Assembly (NCBI GenBank): GCA_964533785.1
Contig: CAZHNG010000110.1
Span: 1-18,220, forward strand
From: JANQRV01 sp964533785
GTDB lineage: Bacteria > Bacteroidota > Bacteroidia > Chitinophagales > Saprospiraceae
Direction: 5' to 3'
DNA length: 18,220 bases
A model generated the notes under the pieces. That model saw only the letters and a list, made by a program, of their open reading frames with translations, searched no databases and was not told where the DNA came from. Position numbers and translations under genes: made by a program. Shown piece after piece: positions 6,733 to 15,036 of this stretch (position 1 is the first letter of the stretch; every line of letters starts with the position of its first letter).

Positions 6733-9183
6733 CTATGGTTGCGTCTTAGCCTTTTCCACTTCAGCGTTTTTAACATGTTTATCCAGCCAGGTGTCCATTT
6801 CCCAAAGCATGTGGAGGATAGACTCCCGTCCCCGGTAGCCATGACTTTCATTGGGTAACATCACCAACCGGGTAGTTGCACCATGTCCTTTCAGCGCGGC
6901 GTAAAACCGCTGGCTTTGCATAGGGAAGGTTCCCGAATTATTATCGGCCTCCCCGTGAATTAAAAGTAAGGGTGACTTAATCTTGTCGGCGTGCATAAAC
7001 GGGGACATCTTAAAGTAAATATCTGGAGCTTCCCAAAAAGTACGCTCTTCTCTTTGAAAACCGAAAGGAGTAAGTGTACGATTGTAGGCACCGCTACGAG
7101 CAACACCGGCAGCAAAAAAGTCCGTATGTACCAATAGATTAGCAGTCATAAAAGCTCCGTAGGAATGCCCTCCCACTCCAATCCGGTTTCTATCCGTAAC
7201 GCCCAGGCCTACCAACTTATCAATGGCAGCTTTGGCTCCTGCCCGCAGTTGTTCTACAAACGTTTCGTTGGGCTCTACCTCACCTTCGCCGATGATGGGC
7301 ATAGCAAAATTATCGAAAACGGCGTACCCTTGAGTTACCCAGAATATCGGTGACCCGTAATATAAGCGAACAAACTGATGGGGAGAACCACTGACCTGCC
7401 CGGCAGCTTTGGCACTTTTGTATTCTCTTGGGTATGCCCACATCAAGGTAGGGAGCGGACCATCTTTTTCTTTATCATAACCGGCTGGGAGATAGAGGGT
7501 GCCGGTAAGTGCTACCGAGTCATTCCGGTAATAACGCACTAGCTCTTTAGTTACGCCCTCCAACGCTTTATAAGGATTTTCAAAAGCAGTGATCTGAGTC
7601 AGCTTATCCTGTTTCACATCCCGAATAAAATAATTGGGGGGCATCTTTTTTGATTCTCTGCGGGTTAAAAGCACCTGCTCCTCTTTATCGAGAATAGCTA
7701 CGGGATACTCGTAATAAGCCCCTTCTGCTCTCCATAACCTTTTGGTCGTTCTACTTTTCAAATCGTATTCATCTACAAAAGGGCGATTGCCTTCCGGTGA
7801 AGCGCCCGCGCCGATCAACAATAAAGTTTGTCCTTCTTCTTTAGTTAAAAGAACACTTCGTCCGAACGCATTTCGTGCTGTCTGAAAACTACCGGGATCG
7901 TTATAGCGATCTTCCGAAGACCGGTCGAATAATACTTCTTTCGAATCAGTAGGGTTTTTGGGATTCCACTTGCTGGTAATGTACTGGCGGGTACTCCACC
8001 AATATTCGTAGGCAATGGCCAGATCATCCGTCCCCCAGTCAATGCCAGAATATCTCAACTTAAAATCTATGGCAGGCTCTGCCTCCCCTTCAAACGGAGC
8101 TGACAAATAATACAAGCGATCTCTGACGGCTACTTCTTTACTGGGATCACCGTCATCTTGTGCTTCTACCCAGTACAAAGTCGCGGGCACATCAGCCCGC
8201 CAGGAAAATCTCCTTGGACCTTGACGGACCGCACCAAAGCCTTTGGGAATGTTTTCCGCCAGCGGAATTTTTGCGATCGTTTTGACCAGCTTCCCATCCA
8301 GATCATAAATACGAACGGTAAATGGGAAGCGGTAATAGGGCACCAGATAAGAATAAGGTTTATCCAATTGCGCAACCATGATATAGGCACCGTTGGGAGA
8401 AGGGCTGATTTGATTAAATATTCCCGGTTCCAGGTACGGCTGATGTTCTTCGGTCTCAATATCAAAAATAAATAACTGCGCTTTGGTATAGTAATCAAAT
8501 AGTTTTTGATCATAAGGGCTCTTCAGCAGGTCCTGGTAGGTACGTACGGCCGCGGTTACGCCATTATTTTCCTGAATAACGGGACCTTTGGCGATTTCCG
8601 GTTCTTCGGGAACAGCAGTCCGTTCTTCCGGAATAGCTTTATAAAGGATTTTCTGGTTGGAGATCCATTCGTAAGGTATACCGCCGATGGCATCGTTGAT
8701 CATTGGGCCGGTAAGCCGTTGGGCGGTAGCCTCCTCTACTTCAACCAACCACAATTCTAATCCGTCTGATACGGTATTGGTGAAGGCCATCATTGATCCG
8801 TCCGGAGACCAGCTTACATTTTCAATGCGTAATTTTTCCGGCAGATTTTTTATCGCCAGATCGCGTTTGTCTTCGAGCCCTTTTAATCTTACATCGTTGT
8901 AATAGCGAGCTCTGCTGGAACCATTTGTTGCGGGATTGATCCGGATACCAGCCAGGCGGAGTTCCTTTTTTGCCACTTCTTCGATAGAAGGATGGCTGGG
9001 CCTGTTTAACAACGCCATCCATTTTTGATTAGGACTCAGACTTACCGAAGGTGTGGTAGGTGCATCTACTAATTTAGTGATTACTTCATTCGGTTCTTGA
9101 TAAGATAAATTGATCTGTCCGCTGACGTTAGTGTATGTAATCATAACCATGCAACAAAGTAAGCTGTATAGAGTATTGTTCAT
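6733..9183 (-). CDS. S9 family serine peptidase (S9D-like, glutamyl peptidase/DPP type), secreted
   Basis: 816 residues starting at ATG 9183, with a signal peptide (hydrophobic stretch then NVSGQINLSYQEP). Residues about 40-560 are the beta-propeller lid (SLSPNQKWMAL, VSWSPDGSMMAFTN, FSWRADVPATLYWVE). Residues about 570-816 are the alpha/beta-hydrolase domain. The catalytic triad is complete: Ser674 in GGHSYGAF, Asp747 in IHGEADNN and His781 in NESHGY. Propeller order and catalytic spacing resemble the S9D branch, related to plant chloroplast glutamyl endopeptidase and common in Bacteroidota. Its likely role is degradation of oligopeptides in the periplasm; specificity is not deducible here. 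It is read divergently from the coiled-coil gene at 9350. A good -33/-7 promoter and an AT-rich dyad lie just upstream of its start. Confidence 0.88.
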   Translation of the reverse strand: MNNTLYSLLCCMVMITYTNVSGQINLSYQEPNEVITKLVDAPTTPSVSLSPNQKWMALLNRPSHPSIEEVAKKELRLAGIRINPATNGSSRARYYNDVRLKGLEDKRDLAIKNLPEKLRIENVSWSPDGSMMAFTNTVSDGLELWLVEVEEATAQRLTGPMINDAIGGIPYEWISNQKILYKAIPEERTAVPEEPEIAKGPVIQENNGVTAAVRTYQDLLKSPYDQKLFDYYTKAQLFIFDIETEEHQPYLEPGIFNQISPSPNGAYIMVAQLDKPYSYLVPYYRFPFTVRIYDLDGKLVKTIAKIPLAENIPKGFGAVRQGPRRFSWRADVPATLYWVEAQDDGDPSKEVAVRDRLYYLSAPFEGEAEPAIDFKLRYSGIDWGTDDLAIAYEYWWSTRQYITSKWNPKNPTDSKEVLFDRSSEDRYNDPGSFQTARNAFGRSVLLTKEEGQTLLLIGAGASPEGNRPFVDEYDLKSRTTKRLWRAEGAYYEYPVAILDKEEQVLLTRRESKKMPPNYFIRDVKQDKLTQITAFENPYKALEGVTKELVRYYRNDSVALTGTLYLPAGYDKEKDGPLPTLMWAYPREYKSAKAAGQVSGSPHQFVRLYYGSPIFWVTQGYAVFDNFAMPIIGEGEVEPNETFVEQLRAGAKAAIDKLVGLGVTDRNRIGVGGHSYGAFMTANLLVHTDFFAAGVARSGAYNRTLTPFGFQREERTFWEAPDIYFKMSPFMHADKIKSPLLLIHGEADNNSGTFPMQSQRFYAALKGHGATTRLVMLPNESHGYRGRESILHMLWEMDTWLDKHVKNAEVEKAKTQP

Positions 9184-9187
9184 AATG

Positions 9188-9204
9188 GTATAATTTTATT
9201 ATAC
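9188..9204. promoter_or_regulatory. AT-rich dyad (GTATAAT-TTT-ATTATAC) in the leader of the S9 peptidase gene
   Basis: Perfect 7-bp arms around a 3-base centre begin 5 bases upstream of the S9 peptidase ATG, downstream of the predicted transcription start. It could be an operator or a weak hairpin in the mRNA leader covering the initiation region. AT-rich sequence makes chance dyads more common, so this is suggestive only. Confidence 0.35.
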
Positions 9205-9221
9205 TTGCTATGAGAATATTC

Positions 9222-9251
9222 CAAAAATAGGAAACTATCGTTAAAAACAAA
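9222..9251 (-). promoter_or_regulatory. Bacteroidota-type -33/-7 promoter for the S9 peptidase gene
   Basis: On the minus strand, TTTG (9248-9251) is followed after 18 bases by TATTTTTG (9222-9229), an exact match to the Bacteroidetes primary sigma factor -7 consensus TAnnTTTG. The usual spacing is about 19-21, so this is one base short. Transcription would start near 9215, giving a leader of about 30 bases that contains the 9188-9204 dyad. Confidence 0.5.
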
Positions 9252-9349
9252 TAGCCGTAGGGTATAAGCGAGAAATTTTCTATTTTTCCGAAGTTGTATT
9301 TTATCATTTACTTTAATCTTCTAGCCATCATTTCTAAAAAATATTCAAT

Positions 9350-10261
9350 ATGAGAACACAGCAGATTTTAGTTGTCGCAGTCGTAATACTATTAGGCTTG
9401 TTATTATTTGCCGGTTGGTGGGGACTGGGGCAGAAAAATCAAAAAGAAGCCTTAAGCAGCGAAAAACAACAGCTTTCCAGTGAATTACAAGAAATGGGAG
9501 ACATAAAAATGCAGCTTGAAGATGAAGTGAGCAACTTACAACGTACTTATGATCTTTTAGTGGAAGAAAATGAATCCTTACAGGGCTCACTTGCCGACGC
9601 ACAAAAGCAAATTGTCCAAAAAGATGTTGCCATTAGAAATGCCAATAGAAAAGCTGCCGCTCAATCCAACGACCTGAAAAGCCAAATTGAAGAGCTGCTT
9701 TCTCTTAGAGACTCGCTACAAACTTCCATCGTGGATTTGCAGGAAGAGAACCGTGAATTAAAAGAACGAGCCGGCATTCTTGAAAAAGACCTCAATATTG
9801 CACGGGAAGAAAACCAGGCACTTGAGAACTTAAACCGTAGTATGCAGGCTGAACTTGACCGGCTGACTTTGGCCAACTTCAAAGCCTCTGCTTTTCAAGT
9901 TGCAGTGGAACAAAAAAATGAAAAAGTAACGTCAAAATCGCGCCGTGCCCGCCGGATCAACGTAACTTTCGACCTCACTTCCGTACCTGAAGAATACCAA
10001 GGTGTAAAAACCTTATACCTCGCTGTGACCGATGATAAAGGAACTCCCATTCAAACTGCTAACCCCATTCAAAAGCAAATTAATGCCAATAATCAAAAAA
10101 TAGATATCATAGCGGTCGAGGCCAAAGAAGTCAATATCGGTGCCAGCCAGCGTTTAGCATTCAATCATGCTTTGGATGAAAAACTGTCTCCGGGCTTTTA
10201 CCGGGCTTCGGTGTATACGGATATTGGCTTATTGGGAGCCACGAGCTTCAGATTACGTTAG
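9350..10261 (+). CDS. Membrane-anchored coiled-coil protein with C-terminal beta-rich domain, function unknown
   Basis: 303 residues. One membrane helix near the N-terminus (about 5-25, ILVVAVVILLGLLLFAGWWG) is followed by a long charged coiled coil (about 30-175, many E/Q/K/L heptads). A compact C-terminal domain (about 198-303) starts RRARRINVTFDL, contains KTLYLAVTDDKGTPI and ends in GATSFRLR; it looks like a beta-sandwich. Proteins of this layout are common in Bacteroidota as uncharacterised proteins. I do not recognise a named family or an active site. The helix places the coil and the C-terminal domain on one side of the inner membrane, probably the periplasm. It lies 66 bp upstream of another coiled-coil envelope protein on the same strand, so the two probably share a transcript and a cell-envelope role. 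The start ATG at 9350 gives the membrane helix directly. Confidence 0.75.
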   Translation: MRTQQILVVAVVILLGLLLFAGWWGLGQKNQKEALSSEKQQLSSELQEMGDIKMQLEDEVSNLQRTYDLLVEENESLQGSLADAQKQIVQKDVAIRNANRKAAAQSNDLKSQIEELLSLRDSLQTSIVDLQEENRELKERAGILEKDLNIAREENQALENLNRSMQAELDRLTLANFKASAFQVAVEQKNEKVTSKSRRARRINVTFDLTSVPEEYQGVKTLYLAVTDDKGTPIQTANPIQKQINANNQKIDIIAVEAKEVNIGASQRLAFNHALDEKLSPGFYRASVYTDIGLLGATSFRLR

Positions 10262-10289
10262 AAAGGTGGTTTTTTGGATTAACATGATC

Positions 10290-10304
10290 GCCACCGTAGG
10301 CGGC
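10290..10304. repeat. Small GC-rich hairpin (GCCACCGTAGGCGGC) between the two coiled-coil genes
   Basis: It stands out as GC-rich sequence in an AT-rich 66-bp spacer. Three plus two base pairs with one mismatch close a GTA loop. It could be a REP-like palindrome or an intra-operon RNA hairpin. It has no T run and is not a terminator. Confidence 0.25.
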
Positions 10305-10327
10305 AGGAAATTTGTAATTGATCTATT

Positions 10328-11218
10328 ATGATGAAAAACGGAATTGTATGCTTGTTGGGATTTATTCTATGCTCTTGTGTTAGCACACAGCAATACAATG
10401 AAACGGTTGAGTATTTTGAAACACAGCAGGCCTTTCTGGAAAGCCAGGTTGATTCGCTGGGGCAGCTTTCAGATAGTCTAAGGTTTGATATTGCAAGAAG
10501 GCAAGGAGAAAATAATGCGCTATTAACCGTTCAGGATAAATTGCAGGATCGGATCGACTTTCTGCAAGAACAATTGGAAGACCTGGGCAGCCGGGCGGTA
10601 AACAAAGAACAAACCCTCAGCCAAGAAATAAAAGCCCGGGAAGCTGCAATTGCTGCTAAAGAAAGGGAGATCGAGTCATTAAAAAATCTGTTGGAAGAAT
10701 ACAATAACTCCATGAATGTGCTATCCGATACCATCGAATACCGATGCAGCGAGGAGATAGAATCAGGCATTCTCCTGGTTGAGAACAAAGGGGCGCAATT
10801 GATCATTTCTTTACCTTTTGATCAACTCTTCAGTAGCAGTCGTTCCTTAAAATTCTCTGATGAAGGAATTGGAGTTCTGGAAAAACTGAGCCAGGTTTTT
10901 GAAAAAAACCCGGATAAATATATTACCGTCATTGCACATACGGATAATTCAGCGCCCAACAACCGATACTATAAAGACAATTGGGATTTTAGCGCCCTAC
11001 AGGCTTCAGCAGTGGTCAGGTTAATGACCGAGGAGTTTTACCTCAACCCCAATCAAATCACAGCTTCCGCAAAAGGAGAATTTGCGCCCAGAACTTCTAA
11101 TGCAACGGAAGAAGGTAAAAAAGCCAACAAAAGAATTGAATTAAAGGTCAATATCAGTGAAATCACCCTTATGAGGAACTTAAGGAAACAACTGGAAGCC
11201 ATGACCAGTACCGAATAA
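10328..11218 (+). CDS. OmpA-family lipoprotein with coiled coil
   Basis: 296 residues. The N-terminal signal ends in a lipobox-like LCSC (Cys17), so it is probably a lipoprotein; the Cys at position -2 of the box is unusual but tolerable. A coiled coil (about 20-130) precedes an OmpA C-terminal domain (about 150-280), recognised from FDQLFSSSRSLKFSDEG, VIAHTDN, NWDFSALQASAVVRLM, QITASAKGEFAP and NKRIELKV. This fold binds diaminopimelate in peptidoglycan and ties the outer membrane to the wall. The conserved Asp (HTD) is present, but the Arg usual in the 'NWxLSxxRA' motif is Gln here (FSALQA), which may weaken wall binding. Two adjacent ATGs (10328 and 10331) make the start uncertain by one residue. 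It lies 66 bp after the membrane coiled-coil gene, in a probable two-gene unit, and converges with the large barrel gene. Confidence 0.87.
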   Translation: MMKNGIVCLLGFILCSCVSTQQYNETVEYFETQQAFLESQVDSLGQLSDSLRFDIARRQGENNALLTVQDKLQDRIDFLQEQLEDLGSRAVNKEQTLSQEIKAREAAIAAKEREIESLKNLLEEYNNSMNVLSDTIEYRCSEEIESGILLVENKGAQLIISLPFDQLFSSSRSLKFSDEGIGVLEKLSQVFEKNPDKYITVIAHTDNSAPNNRYYKDNWDFSALQASAVVRLMTEEFYLNPNQITASAKGEFAPRTSNATEEGKKANKRIELKVNISEITLMRNLRKQLEAMTSTE

Positions 11219-11334
11219 GATAGATAGTTGATGCCGGAACAAACCGTCTCTTAATACCGATGAGGCGCGAGTTAAACTCAATTTTCGGAAAGTATTCGTT
11301 ACCAAAACAAAAGCTCTAAATTTCCGGGCACTCC

Positions 11335-14300
11335 CTAAAAATCCATCCCCAGAGAAAGATAAAGCTTAGGGTCCAGCACATTTCGTGTTTCAATACCCCA
11401 GGCGTAATCAACTCTGATGAAATAACCGAATAATAGACTTCGTACGCCTACTCCATAGCCTGCCACAACGGGATCACGGAAGAAGTTCACATCGACTTTA
11501 ACCAGATCGGAATTTTCTATTTCCGTAGTATTGATCGGGTTGTCTTCTCCATAAGGATCACGACCGGTCCAAGCGGTACCGACATCAAAGAAACCAACGG
11601 CCTGGAAGTTTCTGAAAAATGAAGACCGCATCCTTTTAAACAGGTATTTGAAAATGGGTAATCTCAATTCGGTATTGACCAGAGCAAAAGAATTACCATT
11701 CCGGATATTGACATCGAAACCTCTCAGATTACTGGCTAAAGTTTGGTAAGCAAAATTCACTTCCTGCGAAACAGGGATTTCATTGTTAAAACTTTGGAAC
11801 AGCCAATTGTCGACCCCACCCAGGTAGTATAACATTTGTTCTGAACCAAAGGAAGCCGCACCGGCAAACCTGGTCGCAAAAACACTATGCTTGAACAACC
11901 TTTGGTAAAACCTGGCATCAACGCCTACGATCCCCATAAAACCTTCATTAAAAGAAAGGCTCAATTGCTGTGAAATATCCAGATCGAATCGCTTAACGAC
12001 CTCTGCAAATACTTTGTAGCGGGCTCCGTTCTTGATATTAAGTGCAACATCCAGCGTATTGTCAAAAACATATTCAAGGCGCAGACCGACACGTTGCTCA
12101 TTGACCGTAGCAGTTTCGAGCGGCTGTCGCTCAGTAGCCAATTGGGTGATCTTATCCCTTCTCAGTGTTGAAATTGCCCGGAAACTGCGGAAAATATCAA
12201 GCGGATAACGCACCCCGAATTGACCGAGTAAGATATTATTTTCCCGCTTCGTAGGCATTAACAGCCGGGAGCCCGACGGCGGATTATTCGTCAGCCGTTC
12301 ATTTTTACGGTAAACTGCAAATTGTTTATCCAGGCGCTTCTTCTTATCTTCAAAAACCAGGAAGTATTCTGTGCCGTTAAAAGTGGTCGGCACTCTCACC
12401 CCCCCTTCGAACTCATAATCTTCAAAAAGGTCTTTAAAATTGATTTTCAGCAAAATACCCGGTGGAGGATAGCCAAAACCATTAGGGTTAGAAGCAAAGC
12501 TTTCCATCCCCTGAAAAAGGAAACTGTTATCAAGCTGAGTAGTCACAAAATCAGTGCGAAACTCTAACCGGTAAGGGGTAATACGTCCGGGGCGGAAACG
12601 ATAAACATCTCTTTCTTCGGTATTTGCAACAGCAATATTTTCTTCTGCAATTGGAATACTGAATATCTGTTCCGTATCAGCACTATCTTGGTTTACTTCG
12701 ATGACCTGTATATTGGTATCTTCATCCTTGAATTCACTTTGAAAAAGATATCCTTCGTTAATTTCCAAGGTTTCCGGTTCGTTTTCCTCCGGCGTTTCGG
12801 GTTTTGTTTCTACGAGTATGTCCAGCAAGTCGTCCATCTTTTGTTGAGAAGGATCTTCCATCATTTCCACCAGATCGGTTTGAGCAAGTTGGTTGATCCT
12901 GCTCATTTGGTACTGAGAGAAAGCCAGCCGGGGCATCAAGGAAGTATCTACTTCTTCGATGAACACCTGATGAATATTATCTTTCACAATGAGGTTCACC
13001 GTTTTACCCACCCGTTCAACGGTATGTTGCTCGACGATCGAACGATTGTAATTAGAATTTTGGTGGATAATGGCTCTTTTTTTGATCACCGGTTCGATGA
13101 CTATCGTATCGATAGCTGCCGTATCTAATTTTGAAAGCGAAGAATCGGCATGAAGGATAATTTCTTCCCCATCATTCAAGGTAATGATTTGCTGGTAGTG
13201 GTGAATATAGTCCTTCAGGTAAGCAACTTCCCGGTTGTAAATACCGCTACGATCACTCAGGTAAGAAAAATAGGTAGTATCCAAACCGTTCGGTTGCCTT
13301 TCGTTCGCTAACGGAGTATGCGTAACTCTCACCAATTCTTTCGAACGGTTTTCGAGGTCATAATAAAAAATATCGAAAGTATTAATCGGCAGAATAGTAT
13401 CCAGACTTTCGGTCTGCAACAGCGAATCCTGGCGATTGGAAGTAAAAAGGATACCTTTCTTATTTTCAATATTTACGAAAGTAGCATCGAGGTCATCATA
13501 GAAATCACTGGTAATGCGTTGCGTTTGGCGGGTATTAGTGGAATATAGAAAAATATCAGAATAGCCATTAACGGCTGCTGACAGAACCAGGGTAATTGGA
13601 TTGACAAAATCGATGCTGTAGATCCGCTGGTATTGGGAGGACAATTCCTCTACCACGGATTTTTTGGTGATAATATCGTATTTCATGAATTTAATGACAT
13701 CGCGAAACTCGTAGATGATGCCGATTTCCAATCCATTTGGGCTCCACGCCAGAAGCGGGTAGTTGTAATCCGTAGCCTGAAACGCATTCCTGAAACCGCT
13801 TTTAAAAATGACATCCCGATCTCCGCTCATTACGTCCTGCAAATAAACTTTATATTTACCGATCTCATTAGTCACGTACAACACCTTAGTTCCATCAGGA
13901 CTTAGTTTTGTCTGGCTAATGGGCAGATTCCTTTTGTTCTTAATATTTAAAGCTGTTCCCCTCGGATTTTGCCTTTCTTTCTGCTCTTCCGCATACCTGG
14001 TTTGAAAAAAGTTCTGCCAGTCCTCGGTAATGGTCTCGAAGGAATTACCTAAGACGTAGAGAAAACCACTTTCTACACTACGGTTGATCCGGGTTAAGTA
14101 CAATAAATTAGAAACAGTTGATAATCCGTATTGCTCACTGATATAGTACCACAGTGCGTGCCCCGCCAACTCGGAATCTTCTTCAGCAATTTGCTCAAAA
14201 CCCTCAAAATCAACACTTAACAGTTTGTCACGAAGCTGATTGTCTAGCTCTGTATTCCAGGATTCTCCTACATAAGCCACCAGACCTTGTTTGAACCAAT

Positions 14301-14811
14301 CCGGCAAATTCATTAAAACTGCGTTCTGGACAATCTCCTGTAAATTGGAACCGAAAAGCATGGCATCTAGATATACCGAAGCAATACCTTCTCTTACTTT
14401 TCTACGCAGGTTGTTATGGTTCCCATCGAAGTAGACAAAAACTTTATTGCCGACAATTTTTGTTTGCCCTCCCGTATTAATGAAGGTTTCTTCATTTCCG
14501 ATATTGCTCTGCTTCAAATCAGTAATATCAGCATAGACAATGATCTGTATTCTTTGGTTGATCCGGTGTTCAAGAATATTTTGAATTTGAGCGAAATCAA
14601 ATTCCGCAGACTGCACTACAAATTGTCCGATCTCGCGGCCCTGTCCATACCAGTAAGTAATAAAATTATCACTTTCATATTTAGACCACTCTTCGAAGTC
14701 CTGGTGATATTGAACACGGTTTTTGCCAAACTCAACCTGAGTACCCTGCGACAGCAAGGAGGGCAAAATAATTAAACACCAGAAAAAGGTGGAAATGACG
14801 ATTCTTAACAT
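11335..14811 (-). CDS. Large outer-membrane protein: degenerate peptidase-like domain, TolB-like beta-propeller, Omp85/D15-like barrel
   Basis: 1158 residues from ATG 14811. The frame continues to a GTG at 14829, but the ATG starts the signal peptide (MLRIVISTFFWCLIIL...SQ). Residues about 10-260 resemble a gluzincin-peptidase-like region (NFITYWYGQGREIGQ; LPDWFKQGLVAYVGESWN). Where HExxH would be expected it reads VREGIASV (about 134-153), so catalysis is unlikely. Residues about 295-560 carry TolB-like propeller repeats (TKLSPDGTKVLYV, LLAWSPNGLEIGI). An acidic linker follows (about 650-720). Residues about 750-1158 are a beta-barrel of the bacterial surface antigen/Omp85 type: LRGFDV, VGFFDVGTAW, GYGVGVRSL, and a terminal aromatic residue (GMDF). 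It should sit in the outer membrane with the propeller in the periplasm. Function is inferred: surface assembly or transport. Its promoter region is occupied by a long palindromic element. Confidence 0.82.
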   Translation of the reverse strand: MLRIVISTFFWCLIILPSLLSQGTQVEFGKNRVQYHQDFEEWSKYESDNFITYWYGQGREIGQFVVQSAEFDFAQIQNILEHRINQRIQIIVYADITDLKQSNIGNEETFINTGGQTKIVGNKVFVYFDGNHNNLRRKVREGIASVYLDAMLFGSNLQEIVQNAVLMNLPDWFKQGLVAYVGESWNTELDNQLRDKLLSVDFEGFEQIAEEDSELAGHALWYYISEQYGLSTVSNLLYLTRINRSVESGFLYVLGNSFETITEDWQNFFQTRYAEEQKERQNPRGTALNIKNKRNLPISQTKLSPDGTKVLYVTNEIGKYKVYLQDVMSGDRDVIFKSGFRNAFQATDYNYPLLAWSPNGLEIGIIYEFRDVIKFMKYDIITKKSVVEELSSQYQRIYSIDFVNPITLVLSAAVNGYSDIFLYSTNTRQTQRITSDFYDDLDATFVNIENKKGILFTSNRQDSLLQTESLDTILPINTFDIFYYDLENRSKELVRVTHTPLANERQPNGLDTTYFSYLSDRSGIYNREVAYLKDYIHHYQQIITLNDGEEIILHADSSLSKLDTAAIDTIVIEPVIKKRAIIHQNSNYNRSIVEQHTVERVGKTVNLIVKDNIHQVFIEEVDTSLMPRLAFSQYQMSRINQLAQTDLVEMMEDPSQQKMDDLLDILVETKPETPEENEPETLEINEGYLFQSEFKDEDTNIQVIEVNQDSADTEQIFSIPIAEENIAVANTEERDVYRFRPGRITPYRLEFRTDFVTTQLDNSFLFQGMESFASNPNGFGYPPPGILLKINFKDLFEDYEFEGGVRVPTTFNGTEYFLVFEDKKKRLDKQFAVYRKNERLTNNPPSGSRLLMPTKRENNILLGQFGVRYPLDIFRSFRAISTLRRDKITQLATERQPLETATVNEQRVGLRLEYVFDNTLDVALNIKNGARYKVFAEVVKRFDLDISQQLSLSFNEGFMGIVGVDARFYQRLFKHSVFATRFAGAASFGSEQMLYYLGGVDNWLFQSFNNEIPVSQEVNFAYQTLASNLRGFDVNIRNGNSFALVNTELRLPIFKYLFKRMRSSFFRNFQAVGFFDVGTAWTGRDPYGEDNPINTTEIENSDLVKVDVNFFRDPVVAGYGVGVRSLLFGYFIRVDYAWGIETRNVLDPKLYLSLGMDF

Positions 14812-14832
14812 ACGGAGAAAGTTGATCACTAT

Positions 14833-14972
14833 TAGACTTGTCTAAACGATGTCTTCAAAAGTTAAAATGTGCCTTTTTATCTATATCTTTTCTCCCGATC
14901 GCTATCGGGAGAAAAGATATAAATAAAAATCCCTCATTTTTCCAATTTGAATACACCGTCTAGACAAGTCTA
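14833..14972. mobile_element. MITE-like palindromic element, about 140 bp, TA-flanked
   Basis: The ends are TAGACTTGTCTA (14833-14844) and its exact reverse complement TAGACAAGTCTA (14961-14972). The core is a hairpin with 26-bp arms and one mismatch (14874-14899 with 14904-14929; loop CGCT). The intervening 29-31 bases of each arm also align in inverted orientation (for example ACGATGTCTTCAAAAG against ACGGTGTATTCAAATT). The centres of the outer ends and of the core hairpin coincide within about 1 bp, so the whole stretch is one long imperfect palindrome. The terminal TA pairs could be the target duplication typical of IS630/Tc1-mariner elements. It has no room for a transposase and would be non-autonomous. 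T runs precede rather than follow the stem in either direction, so it is not a standard terminator. Confidence 0.6.
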
Positions 14973-15036
14973 TTGAAAAATATTGCTCAAAATGAACACA
15001 ATAACCCATCATTAAGTTGGCAAGAAAGCGTATTTT

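Noticed and set aside
11219..11334. Terminator search between the convergent OmpA and barrel genes
   Set aside because: Only a short GAGTTAAACTC dyad (5-bp arms) was found. It is too short for a stem with a normal loop and has no T run.
14812..14829. GTG at 14829 as start of the outer-membrane barrel gene
   Set aside because: ATG at 14811 starts an ordinary signal peptide. The six extra residues add nothing and lie next to the repeat element.
14874..14929. Core hairpin read as an intrinsic terminator
   Set aside because: It sits between divergent starts, not after a gene. The T run is on the 5' side of the stem in either direction, and the hairpin is the centre of a larger palindrome.
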